A stretch of 64,000 bases of DNA from Cryptosporangium arvum DSM 44712 (GCF_000585375.1 NZ_KK073874.1:2232001-2296000), one strand, 5' to 3'; positions 53,518 to 62,987 are shown, counted from the first letter of the stretch. Numbers and translations are program-made. The notes: generated by a model from the letters alone, not told the origin.

Positions 53518-55935
53518 GTGGAACCGAGCCGCGATCGCAGGCTGGCCAACGTCCTCGCGCTGATGGTGTGCGGGGTGCTGGCCGGTGTCGTACTGGCGGC
53601 TGTCGCGTTTCCGGTGGTTGGCGTCTCCGGTCTGACCGCGAAGTCCGCTTCGGACTCGTTCCGCGACCTGCCGACGGAGATCCGGATCCCCCCGCTGCCG
53701 TCCACGTCGACGTTACTGGCCAGCGACGGCAAGACCGTGGTGGCGCAGTTCTTCGAGGAGAACCGGAAGAACGTCGAGCTCGACGACGTCGCGCCGGTGA
53801 TGCGCCAGGCGATCGTCGCCGCCGAGGACATCCGGTTCTACGACCACAACGGGGTCGACGCGCGCGGGATCGTCCGGGCGCTGGTGCGTAACCAGACCTC
53901 GGGTGAGCTCGCCCAGGGCGCCTCGACGCTCACCCAGCAGTACGTCCGATCGGTGCTGCGCTACAGCGCCTCGAGCCCGTCGGAGTTACGGGCCGCCACC
54001 GAGGACACGGCCGGCCGGAAACTGCGTGAGATCCGCTACGCGGTGGCGCTGGAGAAAGAGATCCCCAAGAACGAGATCCTGAAGAACTATCTGAACATCA
54101 CCTACTTCGGCAATGGCGGCTTCGGCATCAACACCGCGGCCGCGCTCTACTTCAGCAAGGCGCCGTCGCAGCTGACGCTGGCGGAGTCCGCGCTCATCGC
54201 CGGTCTGGCGCAGAACCCGACCCAGTACAACCCGGTCGGGAAGGACGAGGCCGGCCAGCGCCCGGCGCTCGCGCGGCGCGCGTACGTGCTGCGTCAGATG
54301 GTGAAGATGAAGTACATCAGCGCGGACGAGGCGGCCGCGGCGAACGAGTCGCCGATCGGGTTACGTCCGAAGGAGAACGTGCAGTCCTGCGAGTACAGCA
54401 AGGCCGGCTTCGGGTTCTTCTGCGGCTGGTTCCTCGACTGGTGGCAGGCCAACCCGACGTTCGGCAAGTCCACGACCGAGCGGCTGGCCATGTTGCGCCG
54501 GGGTGGCTACCGGATCGTCTCCTCGATCGACGTGCGGATGCAGGCGGCGGCGCAGCGTCAGATCAACCGGGCGCTCAGCACGCACAGCCGGTTCGCGACC
54601 GGGGTGGTCCTGGTGCAGCCCGGCACCGGCCGGGTGCAGGCGATGTCGATCAACCGGAAGTACGGCGTCCAGAAGAACCCCCACGGGCGGACCTACCCGT
54701 ACACCGAGAACCCGCTGCTCACCGGGTCGTCGATCTCGCCGGGATACCAGGCGGGCTCGACGTTCAAGATGTTCACGATGCTCGCGGCCCTGCAGCAGGG
54801 CATTCCGCTGAGCCACACGCTCTACGCGCCCCGGCAGTTCGTGTCGCAGTACGTCGGCGGGTGCCGCACCGGCCGGTACTACTGCCCGAAGAACGCGGAC
54901 GGGCGGATGACCGGCGTCCAGACGCTGTCCAGCGGCTTCGGCGAGTCCGCGAACACCTACTTCGTTCAGCTCCAGCAGGAGGTGACGGTGAAGGCCGCGG
55001 TCGCCGCGGCGGAGGCGGCCGGGGTGGTGTTCCGCGGCTCCAAGGACCGCAAGAACATCAAGTGGGCGCGCGACTCCAACCAGGCGTGGGGCTCGTTCAC
55101 GCTCGGCACGGCGCAGGTGACCCCGCTGGACATGGCGACCGCGTACGCGACGGTGGCGGCCCGGGGCAAGTACTGCAAGCCCACGCCGGTCCGGTCGATC
55201 ACCGACCCCGGCGGACGGTCGCTGCTGACCGCGAACACCACGTGCAAGCAGGCGTTCAGCCCACAGGTGGCGGACGCGGCGAACGACGCCGCGCGCTGCC
55301 CGGTCGGGGACGGTTCGCAGTCGGGCATCTCGTGCACGCACCCCGGGGGCGGACCGACCGCCGCGAGCGTCGGCGGGACGATCGACCGGCCGGTCGCCGG
55401 GAAGACCGGTACCACCGACGACAACAACGCCGGGTGGTTCGTGGGGTACACACCCAACCTCGCCGGGGCGTCGTTCATCGCCAACCCCGACAAGTACTAC
55501 GACACGGTGCCGGACAGCCATCTGCCGGTTCAGATCGTGCGGGACACGTTCGCGAGCGCGTTACGGGTGCTGCCGGTCAAACAGTTCGTCCCGGCGCCCC
55601 GGCGCCTGTCCTGGGGCACGATGCTGCTGGTCCCCGACGTGAAGGGCGAGACACCGGACGGGGCGGTCCACCGGCTGCGCGCGGCCGGCTTCAACGTCTC
55701 GATCAACTACCGGGCGGAGGACTCCGACCAGCCCGCCGGCCGGGTCGCGGGCACCGATCCGCCCGGGGGGAGCTACGCGAGCAAGCGCAGCAGCATCCGC
55801 ATCAACGTGAGCAACGGCAAGAAGACCAAACGCGATCCCCGCGTCGACGAGCTCTGCACAAAGGATCCCAAGCTGCCGATCTGCCGGATCAAGCCCGGCG
55901 AACCCGGCTTCCCCGCGGCACCGGGACGGCCCTGA
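53518..55935 (+). CDS. Class A penicillin-binding protein (bifunctional, with PASTA domain)
   Basis: About 805 aa. An N-terminal membrane anchor is present. The GT51 transglycosylase domain has AAEDIRFYDHNGVDARG and GASTLTQQYVR. The transpeptidase motifs are SxxK at Ser414-Lys417 (STFK), SxN at Ser477-Asn479 (SAN) and KTG at 629-631. One PASTA domain (VPDVKGETPDGAVHRL) lies near residues 700-765, and a basic Cys-containing tail follows. It builds and cross-links peptidoglycan outside the membrane. The start is GTG; no ribosome site is obvious. Confidence 0.95.
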   Translation: MEPSRDRRLANVLALMVCGVLAGVVLAAVAFPVVGVSGLTAKSASDSFRDLPTEIRIPPLPSTSTLLASDGKTVVAQFFEENRKNVELDDVAPVMRQAIVAAEDIRFYDHNGVDARGIVRALVRNQTSGELAQGASTLTQQYVRSVLRYSASSPSELRAATEDTAGRKLREIRYAVALEKEIPKNEILKNYLNITYFGNGGFGINTAAALYFSKAPSQLTLAESALIAGLAQNPTQYNPVGKDEAGQRPALARRAYVLRQMVKMKYISADEAAAANESPIGLRPKENVQSCEYSKAGFGFFCGWFLDWWQANPTFGKSTTERLAMLRRGGYRIVSSIDVRMQAAAQRQINRALSTHSRFATGVVLVQPGTGRVQAMSINRKYGVQKNPHGRTYPYTENPLLTGSSISPGYQAGSTFKMFTMLAALQQGIPLSHTLYAPRQFVSQYVGGCRTGRYYCPKNADGRMTGVQTLSSGFGESANTYFVQLQQEVTVKAAVAAAEAAGVVFRGSKDRKNIKWARDSNQAWGSFTLGTAQVTPLDMATAYATVAARGKYCKPTPVRSITDPGGRSLLTANTTCKQAFSPQVADAANDAARCPVGDGSQSGISCTHPGGGPTAASVGGTIDRPVAGKTGTTDDNNAGWFVGYTPNLAGASFIANPDKYYDTVPDSHLPVQIVRDTFASALRVLPVKQFVPAPRRLSWGTMLLVPDVKGETPDGAVHRLRAAGFNVSINYRAEDSDQPAGRVAGTDPPGGSYASKRSSIRINVSNGKKTKRDPRVDELCTKDPKLPICRIKPGEPGFPAAPGRP

Positions 55936-55942
55936 CCGACGG

Positions 55943-56764
55943 TTACGCGCTGACGTCCGGGGTCACGGACAGGGATCCGAGCAGCTCGAGCGAGCGGGCC
56001 GTCTCGGAATGCGGCTCGGCGTGGTAGATCGCCAGGATCAGGCCGGGGGTGTCCTGCAGCGGCAGCTTCTCGCGTCGCAGGTCCATCGGCCCGACCTGCG
56101 GATGGCTCAGCCGGAACGACCCACCGGCCAGCGGGGCGACGTCGTGCTGCGCCCACAGTCGGCGGAACTCCGGGCTCGTTCGGGACAGCTCGTCGACGAG
56201 CCGCGCGACGTCCGGGTCGTCGAGGTGGGTGCCCACCGACGCCCGGAACCCGGCGACCATGCCCTGGACGGCCTGCTCCCAGTCGGTGAACAGGGCCTGC
56301 TCCTCGGGGTCGAGCAGGAGGGCGCGCAGCCGGTTGACGCCGGGGCTGATGTTCGGCGAGACGGCGGTGGCCAGCCGGTTGGCCGCCACCACCGCGAACA
56401 TCCGGTTCTCGACGAAGGCCGGCAGGTTTATCACGTCGAGCAGTTGCCGGATGCCGATCGGCACCGTCTCGCGACGGGCGCGGCGCGGTGCCGGGCGGGC
56501 GGTCGAGAGGCTCAACAGGTACTGCGTCGCGGTCGCGTCGAGCCGGAACACCCGGGCCAGCGACTCGAGCACCTGCGGCGACGGGTTGCGGTCGCGGCCC
56601 TGTTCCAGGCGCAGGTAGTAGTCGGCGCTGATGCCGGCCAGCGTGGCGACCTCCTCACGGCGGAGCCCCGGTGTCCGCCGCAGACCGGTCGTCCGCACCC
56701 CGGCGGAGGCCGGATCGACCTGCTCGCGCCGCGCGCGCAGATACTCCCCGAGCGTGTTCGGCAT
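55943..56764 (-). CDS. XRE regulator with MmyB-like ligand domain
   Basis: About 273 aa. HTH residues ~6-80 include LRRTPGLRREEVATLAGIS and YYLRLEQGRDRNPS, the hallmark of the MmyB-like group. The C-terminal PAS-like ligand domain (NRMFAVVAANRLATAVSP, then DWEQAVQGMVAGFR) follows. It is divergent from the aldo/keto reductase with a ~100-base gap, so it likely controls that gene. Confidence 0.9.
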   Translation of the reverse strand: MPNTLGEYLRARREQVDPASAGVRTTGLRRTPGLRREEVATLAGISADYYLRLEQGRDRNPSPQVLESLARVFRLDATATQYLLSLSTARPAPRRARRETVPIGIRQLLDVINLPAFVENRMFAVVAANRLATAVSPNISPGVNRLRALLLDPEEQALFTDWEQAVQGMVAGFRASVGTHLDDPDVARLVDELSRTSPEFRRLWAQHDVAPLAGGSFRLSHPQVGPMDLRREKLPLQDTPGLILAIYHAEPHSETARSLELLGSLSVTPDVSA

Positions 56765-56867
56765 GCCCTCGACTCTACGGTCGCGCCGCGCGTCGTGCCT
56801 GGTCCCCGTACTACCAGGATGAGTGGGGCACTGCCCGGCCCGCCCGGGGGCGTGGAGTCTCGACGGC

Positions 56868-57731
56868 ATGGCACAGACGAATCTCCCCGGCGGCACCTAC
56901 CCGGTCGCCGACCTCACGCTGACCCGCTTCGGCTACGGCGCCATGCAGCTGGCCGGCCCGCACGTCTTCGGGCCACCGAAGGACCGCGACGCGGCGATCG
57001 CCGTGCTGCGCACGGCCGTCGAGTTGGGCATCACGCACATCGACACGGCTGACTTCTACGGGCCGCACGTCACCAACGAGATCATCCGGGAGGCGCTCGC
57101 CCCCTACCCGGCGGACCTGCACATCGTCACCAAGGTCGGGGCCCGCCGCGACGAGAAGGGCGGCTGGCCGCACGCGCGCACGCCCGCCGAGCTGGTGGAA
57201 CAGGTGCACGAGAACCTGCGGCGGCTCGGCCTCGAGGCGCTCGACGTGGTGAACCTGCGTGTCGGCGGCTTCGACACCCCGGAACCCGGCTCGATCGCCG
57301 AGCAGTTCGGTGCGCTCGCCGACCTGCGCGAACAAGGGCTGATCCGGCACCTGGGGCTCAGCACGGTCGACGCCGAGCAGCTCGCCGAGGCCCAGGCGAT
57401 CGCCCCGGTGGTGTGCGTCCAGAACTTCTACAACATCGCCAACCGGCGCGACGACGCGATGCTCGCCGACACCGCGCGGCAAGGCATCGCCTACGTGCCC
57501 TACTTCCCGCTCGGTGGCTTGAACCCCCTGCAGTCCGACGCCCTCCACGGCGTCGCGAAGCGCCTGGACGCCACGCCGCTCGCGGTCGCGCTGGCCTGGC
57601 TGCTGCAGCGTTCCCCGAACCTGCTGCTCATCCCGGGCACCTCGTCGGTGGCCCACCTGCGCGAGAACGTCGCCGGTGCCGCCCTGTCGCTGCCCGCCGA
57701 CGCACTGGCCGAACTCGACGCGATCGGCTGA
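56868..57731 (+). CDS. Aldo/keto reductase
   Basis: About 287 aa, NADPH-dependent (alpha/beta)8 barrel. GYGAMQLAGP start, HIDTADFYGP with Asp and catalytic Tyr, VTKVGARR with Lys, and the C-terminal LIPGTSSVAHLREN cofactor loop are present. The usual catalytic His position is replaced by NLRVGG after strand 4 (DVVNLRV), as in some AKR subgroups. Probably regulated by the divergent XRE gene. Confidence 0.9.
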   Translation: MAQTNLPGGTYPVADLTLTRFGYGAMQLAGPHVFGPPKDRDAAIAVLRTAVELGITHIDTADFYGPHVTNEIIREALAPYPADLHIVTKVGARRDEKGGWPHARTPAELVEQVHENLRRLGLEALDVVNLRVGGFDTPEPGSIAEQFGALADLREQGLIRHLGLSTVDAEQLAEAQAIAPVVCVQNFYNIANRRDDAMLADTARQGIAYVPYFPLGGLNPLQSDALHGVAKRLDATPLAVALAWLLQRSPNLLLIPGTSSVAHLRENVAGAALSLPADALAELDAIG

Positions 57732-57774
57732 CCACCTCGATGCCGCGGCTCCGACGCCACGGCTCGGACGTCAT

Positions 57775-57820
57775 GGCCCTGAGTTCGCGCGGCCCTGAGT
57801 TCGCGCGGCCCTGAGCTCGC
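57775..57820. repeat. Three tandem 16-base units
   Basis: GGCCCTGAGTTCGCGC occurs twice fully and once nearly so downstream of the reductase gene. No function is apparent. Confidence 0.7.
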
Positions 57821-57822
57821 GG

Positions 57823-57840
57823 CCCGGGGTTGCCCCCGGG
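57823..57840 (+). terminator. Possible terminator after the aldo/keto reductase
   Basis: CCCGGGG (57823-57829) pairs with CCCCGGG (57834-57840), a 7-bp GC stem with 4-base loop. Confidence 0.4.
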
Positions 57841-57962
57841 TGTGGCGGTGCGGAAGCTCGGGGTGCGGGGGAGGGGCTTACCTGATGTGCCGACCGGTGC
57901 GCACAGCGCACAGTGAATGGCATCGGGAAACCCCCGCTTCACCCCCAGACAGGGAGCCGGCC

Positions 57963-58223
57963 ATGCATGACGTCCACCGCAGCCTCGCCTCACACGGTTT
58001 GGTCCGGCCGCGGGAGGGACGCCTCCTCGGCGGTGTGCTCACCGGCCTCGGCGCCCGCGTCGGCCTCGACCCGTGGCCCACCCGCATCCTGTTCCTGCTG
58101 GCCCTGGCGTTCGTCCCCGGCTCGTGGGTCTTCTGGGCCTACTTCGTGGCCTGGGTCCTGATGCCGTCCCAGGAGAAGCAGCGTTCGTACACCGAGCCGT
58201 ACGCCCCCGGTGCCGCGGTCTGA
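57963..58223 (+). CDS. PspC-domain membrane protein
   Basis: 86 aa. LVRPREGRLLGGVLTGLGARVGLDP is the PspC start, followed by hydrophobic LFLLALAFVPGSWVFWAYFVAWVLMP. It is a small membrane protein; PspC proteins take part in envelope stress sensing, but no PspA or toastrack gene is nearby. It ends before a strong terminator. Confidence 0.88.
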   Translation: MHDVHRSLASHGLVRPREGRLLGGVLTGLGARVGLDPWPTRILFLLALAFVPGSWVFWAYFVAWVLMPSQEKQRSYTEPYAPGAAV

Positions 58224-58230
58224 GCGAGGT

Positions 58231-58273
58231 GGTCCGCCCCGGTCTGCCCGGTTCGCGGCAGACCGGGCGGACC
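58231..58273. terminator. Bidirectional terminator
   Basis: About 17-bp stem with a single-base bulge (58231-58248 with 58257-58273) and an 8-base loop, between the convergent PspC-like and NTF2-like genes. Confidence 0.85.
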
Positions 58274-58316
58274 CTCGGGGTGCGGTTGCCCCACGGGGTC
58301 GTCGAGCGCCCGGCGT

Positions 58317-58808
58317 TCAGCCGGGTACGGCCCCACGACCGATACCGACCGCGCGCGCGACGCTTCCCATGGACCGAGCCATGCGGGATGGCACGGAGTC
58401 CGGGGCCGGAATCGCGACCGGTCGCACGCGTCCGTTGTGCAACGCGGTGAATCGCCATCCCTCGGACGTGCGCACCACGACGAGCGTCTGCCGGGACGAG
58501 CGCCGCTTCGGCAGCACCGAACGCCACGGCATCAGAACCGAGGCGGTGCCGTGCACCACGGCGACCTCGGGGCAGAGGTAGCGGATCGATTCGATCTCAC
58601 CGACCAGGGCGGAGCCGACGAGCACGCCGCGGAAGAGATCGTCGTGAGCCCGTTGCATCGGCTCACGGCCGATGGCCCGGGTGCCGTCATAGGAGACGTA
58701 ATCGGAGTCCTCGGTGAAACACGCTCCGTACTCCTCGGCGTCGTTGTCGGTCCATGCCTGCTTCAGGCGATCGAACAGCTCGGTGATCGCCTGATCGTCG
58801 GTATCCAC
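58317..58808 (-). CDS. NTF2-like (SgcJ/DUF4440-type) protein
   Basis: About 163 aa. AITELFDRLKQAWTDNDAEEYGACFTEDSDYVS is the start of an NTF2-like cone fold; VAVVHGTASVLM and TLVVVRTSEGWRFTALHNGRV end it. The GTG at 58808 has GGGGAGG 6 bases upstream, better than the GTG at 58823. Such proteins bind or convert small molecules, with function unknown here. Divergent from the MarR gene and likely co-regulated with it. Confidence 0.8.
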   Translation of the reverse strand: MDTDDQAITELFDRLKQAWTDNDAEEYGACFTEDSDYVSYDGTRAIGREPMQRAHDDLFRGVLVGSALVGEIESIRYLCPEVAVVHGTASVLMPWRSVLPKRRSSRQTLVVVRTSEGWRFTALHNGRVRPVAIPAPDSVPSRMARSMGSVARAVGIGRGAVPG

Positions 58809-58824
58809 GTCTGACCTCCCCACG

Positions 58825-58877
58825 GTAAAGTTCGAACATCGATCTTTACGATAGCAGGAGGTTTCGATTGTCGAAAC
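58825..58877. promoter_or_regulatory. MarR operator region with three palindromes
   Basis: GTAAAG-N13-CTTTAC (58825-58849) encloses GTTCGAAC (58830-58837). GTTTCGA-TTG-TCGAAAC (58861-58877) overlaps the TTG start codon of the MarR gene. Binding there would block translation start or transcription of both divergent genes. Confidence 0.55.
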
Positions 58878-59323
58878 GTAAGTTGATCGAAGACGTGGCG
58901 GTGGAGCTCCGGCTGCTGCAGCGGAGCTTCGACGCGTTCGACGAGGCGGCCGCTTCCACCCTCAAGCTCAACCGCACCGACCTACGGGCCCTGGACGTGC
59001 TCCTGGCCAGCGACGAGCACCTCACCGCCGGCGAACTCAGCAACGCCCTGAAACTCAGCCCGGCCGCGACCACGACGGTCCTCGACCGACTCCAGCGCGC
59101 CGGGTTCGCTGCGCGGATTCCCGACCCGGGCAACCGGCGACGCGTCCACGTTGCCGTGACCGAGGCGGCGCGCGCCGCCGAGCGCGAGCTCTATGCACCC
59201 GTGGGTGAGGCCGGAGCCGAAGCTCTCAGCGGCTACGACCTCGATCAGCTCGCCACCATCCATCACTTCCTGCGGACCGCCCGCGGGGTCCAGGAGGCGC
59301 AGGCCGCCCGCCTCAACTCGTAG
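58868..59323 (+). CDS. MarR-family regulator
   Basis: About 151 aa. Winged helix LTAGELSNALKLSPAATTTVLDRL with wing IPDPGNRRRVHVAVT is typical. The TTG at 58868 is supported by AGGAGG (58857-58862). Probably a dimeric repressor of itself and the divergent NTF2-like gene. Confidence 0.9.
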   Translation: MSKRKLIEDVAVELRLLQRSFDAFDEAAASTLKLNRTDLRALDVLLASDEHLTAGELSNALKLSPAATTTVLDRLQRAGFAARIPDPGNRRRVHVAVTEAARAAERELYAPVGEAGAEALSGYDLDQLATIHHFLRTARGVQEAQAARLNS

Positions 59324-59368
59324 TGGGCGCCGCGACCTGCCGAAATCACGAACCGCCTGCGGACACGG

Positions 59369-59409
59369 ACCGAGGGCCGCTCCGCGCGAAACGCGGGGCG
59401 GCCCTCGGT
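59369..59409 (+). terminator. Terminator of the MarR gene
   Basis: 18-bp stem with one G-U pair (59369-59386 with 59392-59409) and CGAAA loop. Confidence 0.85.
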
Positions 59410-59423
59410 CGTTCTGACGTGGA

Positions 59424-59451
59424 GCCCGCCCAGGACTCGCCCTGGGCGGGC
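59424..59451 (-). terminator. Terminator of the ABC transporter operon
   Basis: Perfect 11-bp stem (59424-59434 with 59441-59451) with 6-base loop, just after the stop of the substrate-binding gene. Confidence 0.75.
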
Positions 59452-59458
59452 CGTGCAC

Positions 59459-60382
59459 TCAGGCCAGGCCGGCCGAAGTGAGCCACTCCTTGGCGACCAC
59501 GTCGGCGTCCTTCTTGTCGGCGACGACCTCCTTGACGAGCTGCGCCAGCGTCGTCGTGTCGAGCTTCGCCGAGACCGCGTTCAGCGCGGACTTCGCGGTG
59601 TCGTCCACGCCCTTCTTGTAGACCAGCGGCGTGACGTTCTGCGCGCTGAACAGGCCCTTCGGGTCGTCCAGCACGACGAAGCCGTTCGACGGCACGGCCG
59701 GGTCGGTGGTGAACAGGTTCGCGGCCTGCACGTCACCCTTCTTCAGCGCCGACACCGTGATCGGGCCGGCCACGTCGAGCGACTTGAACTCCTTGAACTC
59801 GACGCCGTACTTGTCCTTCAAGCCCACGATGCCCTGCGCCCGGGTCTTGAACTCCGGCGGGCCGCCGATGACCAGCTGCTTCGACACCGGCGCCAGGTCC
59901 TCGAGGGACTTCAGCTTGTACTTGTCGGCGGTCTCCTTGGTGACCGCGACCGAGTCCTTGTCCTCGGCTTCGGCCGGGTTCAGCAGCTCGAGGCCCTCGG
60001 GCAGCTTCGTCTTCAGCGCCGCGTCGACCTCCTCGCTGGTGGTGGCCGTCGCGGCCTTGTCGAGGTACGCGAGCAGCGCGCCGTTGTACTCCGGCAGGAC
60101 GGTGAGCGTGCCCTTCTCGATCTGCGAGTAGATGACCTCGCGCGCACCGATGTTGAGCTGACGCTTGACCTTGACGTCCTTGGCCTCGAGCGCCTGCGCG
60201 TAGATCTCGCCCAGCAGCACGTTCTCCGGAAAGTTCGCCGAGCCGACCACGACCTCGCTGCTGCTCGCGGGCTGGTTCAGCGGGTCGTCCCCGGAGTCGC
60301 TGTCCCCGCCGCCGCAGGCGGTGAGCGCCAGCAGCGCGGCGGCACTACCGACTGCGAACAACATGCGGACTTGCTTTCTCAT
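59459..60382 (-). CDS. Glycine betaine/choline-type ABC substrate-binding lipoprotein
   Basis: About 307 aa. The lipobox LTAC (Cys23) anchors it. The OpuAC-type domain has VVVGSANFPENVLLGEIYAQAL and TVLPEYNGALLAYLD, signatures of OsmF/ProX-like binding proteins. AAGGG lies ~6 bases before the ATG. It is the last gene of the transporter operon; the ~55-base gap from the permease gene is larger than the others. The ligand (betaine, choline or other quaternary amine) is inferred from family. Confidence 0.92.
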   Translation of the reverse strand: MRKQVRMLFAVGSAAALLALTACGGGDSDSGDDPLNQPASSSEVVVGSANFPENVLLGEIYAQALEAKDVKVKRQLNIGAREVIYSQIEKGTLTVLPEYNGALLAYLDKAATATTSEEVDAALKTKLPEGLELLNPAEAEDKDSVAVTKETADKYKLKSLEDLAPVSKQLVIGGPPEFKTRAQGIVGLKDKYGVEFKEFKSLDVAGPITVSALKKGDVQAANLFTTDPAVPSNGFVVLDDPKGLFSAQNVTPLVYKKGVDDTAKSALNAVSAKLDTTTLAQLVKEVVADKKDADVVAKEWLTSAGLA

Positions 60383-60437
60383 GGTTTCCCTTCCAGCGGG
60401 GTGTGGCGGTTGTGATGGTAGGTCTGGGGTACGACGA

Positions 60438-61115
60438 TTATTTGACGAGCGCCCGCTGACGGACGCCCGGCGACACGATGAGCCGCTGGATACCGACGAA
60501 CAGCGCTTCGGTGCCGAGCGCGAGCAGCACCGAGAGCACGGCGCCGCCGATCATGACCTCGTACTCCCGGCGGGCCAGGCCGTCGAAGATGTAGCGGCCC
60601 AGGCCGCCGAGCCCCACGTACGCGGCGATCGTCGCGGTCGAGACGATCTGCACCGCGGCCGTGCGCAGACCCAAGACGATCAGGGGCAGCGCCACCGGCA
60701 GCTCCACCTGGAACAGCACCTGGAAACCGGTCATCCCCATGCCGTCGGCGGCGTCACGCAGCTGCGCGTCGACCTGACGCACCCCGGCGTAGGTGTTCAC
60801 CAGGATCGGCGGGATCGCCAGCGCGACCAGTGGCAGCAGCGTCGGCGTCAGGCCGATGCCGAACACCACGACGGTGAGCCCGACCAGACCGACGGTCGGC
60901 AGCGCCCGGGCGGCACCGGCGGAGTTCACCGCGAGGAACGCGCCGCGACCGGTGTGCCCGACGTAGAGCCCGAGCGGCAGCGCGATCAGAGCGGCGATCA
61001 GCAGTGAGAGCCCGGAGTAGTAGAGGTGTTCGCCGACCCGGGCCGGGATCCCGTCGGTTCCCGACCACTGCGACGCCTCACCGAACCAGTGGATCGCTCG
61101 CGAAACGACGTTCAC
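60438..61115 (-). CDS. ABC transporter permease (ProW-like), second subunit
   Basis: About 225 aa with five to six membrane segments and the EAA-type loop DAADGMGMTGFQVLFQVELP. It starts at a GTG overlapping the stop of the other permease (GTGA). The paired permeases form the channel. Confidence 0.92.
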   Translation of the reverse strand: MNVVSRAIHWFGEASQWSGTDGIPARVGEHLYYSGLSLLIAALIALPLGLYVGHTGRGAFLAVNSAGAARALPTVGLVGLTVVVFGIGLTPTLLPLVALAIPPILVNTYAGVRQVDAQLRDAADGMGMTGFQVLFQVELPVALPLIVLGLRTAAVQIVSTATIAAYVGLGGLGRYIFDGLARREYEVMIGGAVLSVLLALGTEALFVGIQRLIVSPGVRQRALVK

Positions 61116-61801
61116 ACCGTCACCCCCGCCGGGTCGCCTGAGACCGGCTTCGCCGAGCGGCCGGTGCGGGTCCACGGCGTCAGCAGCCACTGCAGGCCGA
61201 CCAGAACCGCGTCGGCCAGCACGGCCAGCACCACCGTCAACACGATGCCGACGATGATCGGCGTGATGAAGCTGCGCTGGATGCCGTCCACGAACAGCTG
61301 GCCGAGCCCGCTGATCCCGATCAGCGAACCGACGCTCACGAGGCTGATGTTCGAGACCGTCGCCACCCGCAGACCGGCGATCACGACCGGGATCGCGACC
61401 GGCAGGTCCACCTGGAGCAGCCGGCGCAGCCCGCCGAAGCCCATCGCGGTCGCGGCCTGGCTGACGTGCTCGGGCACCGATCGGAGCCCGTCGACGACGT
61501 TGCGCACCAGAACCGAGAGCGTGTAGATCGTCAGCGGGACGATGACCGTCCAGCCGGTGAAGCCGGTGTAGTCGATCAGCACGACGAACAGGGCCAGCGA
61601 CGGCAGCGCGTAGAAGAAGCTGGTGAGCGCGAGCACGGGTGCGTAGAGCCGGGGGACCTGCACGCACAGGATGCCCAGAGGCAGGGCGATCAGCAGGCCG
61701 AGCAGCACCGGCACCACCGAGAGGTAGAGGTGCTGGCCGAGCAGCTCGGCGAGCAGGTCGTAGTGCGAGGTCACCCAGGACCAGCGCCAGTCCCAGGTCA
61801 T
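61112..61801 (-). CDS. ABC transporter permease (ProW-like), first subunit
   Basis: About 229 aa with about six membrane segments and the coupling loop QAATAMGFGGLRRLLQVDLP. Its ATG overlaps the ATPase stop by one base. Sequence is clearly different from its partner, indicating a heterodimer. Confidence 0.92.
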   Translation of the reverse strand: MTWDWRWSWVTSHYDLLAELLGQHLYLSVVPVLLGLLIALPLGILCVQVPRLYAPVLALTSFFYALPSLALFVVLIDYTGFTGWTVIVPLTIYTLSVLVRNVVDGLRSVPEHVSQAATAMGFGGLRRLLQVDLPVAIPVVIAGLRVATVSNISLVSVGSLIGISGLGQLFVDGIQRSFITPIIVGIVLTVVLAVLADAVLVGLQWLLTPWTRTGRSAKPVSGDPAGVTV

Positions 61802-62862
61802 CAGGCGACCTCGGAGGGCAGACGTCCGCGCAGCGCGCCCATGATCTGCTCCTGGCCGGCCAGCCCGACGACCTTCCCGTCGGCGTCCACCGCGATGGCG
61901 TCGCCGGACGGGTTGAGCACGGCGCTGTCGAGCGCGGAGCGCAGCGACTCGTTCCCGAGCACGAACGCGCGCCCGACCGGGAGCGGGTCCCCCTCGGACC
62001 CCGGGGCGAGCCACCCCGACGGCTTGCCGTCGGCGTCCACCAGCAGCCGCCACGAGTCGGCGACCCCGCCCGAGGTCACGACCCGCTCCGTGTCCAGCGA
62101 CAGACCGTCCGACCCGACGAACGACAGCCGCCGCACCCCGCGGTCGTCGCCGAGGAACTCCTCGACGAACCGGTCCGACGGGGAGGCCAGCAGGCGCTCC
62201 GGGGTGTCGAACTGGCCGATGCGGCCGCCGACCTCCAGGACGCACACCAGGTCTCCGAGCTTCACGGCCTCGTCGATGTCGTGCGTGACCAGCACGATCG
62301 TCTTGTGCAGCTCGGTCTGCAGCCGCAGGAACTCCTCCTGCAGCTGCTTGCGGACGACGGGGTCGACGGCGCTGAACGGCTCGTCCATCAGCATCACCGG
62401 CGGATCCGCGGCGAGCGCGCGCGCCACTCCGACGCGCTGCTGCTGACCACCGGAGAGCTGGTGCGGGTAGCGCTTGGCGAACGACGCCGGCAGGCCGACG
62501 CGCTCCAGCAGCTCCATCGCGTGGGCCCTGGCCTGCTTCTTGTCCTGTCCGAGCAGGAACGGCACGGTCGCGATGTTGTCGACGATCGTCCGGTGCGGGA
62601 GCAGCCCGCCGGCCTGGATCACGTAGCCGATGCGGCGGCGGAGCGTCGGGGGGTCCACGCTCCGCACGTCCTGCCCGTCCACGGTGATCGTTCCCGACGT
62701 GGCGTCGATCATCCGGTTGATCATCCGCAGGGTCGTCGTCTTGCCGCAGCCGGACGGCCCCACCAGCACGGTGATCTTCCCGGCGGGGATCTCGAGGCTG
62801 AGATCGTCGACGGCGACCGTCCCGTCGGGAAACTGCTTGGTCACGCTCTCGAAGGTGATCAC
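61801..62862 (-). CDS. ABC transporter ATP-binding protein (ProV-like) with CBS region
   Basis: About 353 aa. Walker A GPSGCGKTT, signature LSGGQQQR, Walker B VMLMDEPFSAVDP and His-switch THD are present. The C-terminal ~110 residues form a CBS-like part (two half-repeats, second with AIAVDADGKVVG), which in OpuA senses ionic strength. It starts at GTG without a clear ribosome site, and is first in the operon. Confidence 0.92.
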   Translation of the reverse strand: MITFESVTKQFPDGTVAVDDLSLEIPAGKITVLVGPSGCGKTTTLRMINRMIDATSGTITVDGQDVRSVDPPTLRRRIGYVIQAGGLLPHRTIVDNIATVPFLLGQDKKQARAHAMELLERVGLPASFAKRYPHQLSGGQQQRVGVARALAADPPVMLMDEPFSAVDPVVRKQLQEEFLRLQTELHKTIVLVTHDIDEAVKLGDLVCVLEVGGRIGQFDTPERLLASPSDRFVEEFLGDDRGVRRLSFVGSDGLSLDTERVVTSGGVADSWRLLVDADGKPSGWLAPGSEGDPLPVGRAFVLGNESLRSALDSAVLNPSGDAIAVDADGKVVGLAGQEQIMGALRGRLPSEVA

Positions 62863-62987
62863 CCGGTAATCAGCGCTCCCGCCCCGTTGTGAATGGAGTT
62901 CTTCATGCTTCTGTTGCGTGAAGATAGTGTCAAGATAGGTTCCGCGTAGCCGCTGTTAACTCGGTATGTAGCGTTGAAGGGGCATCG

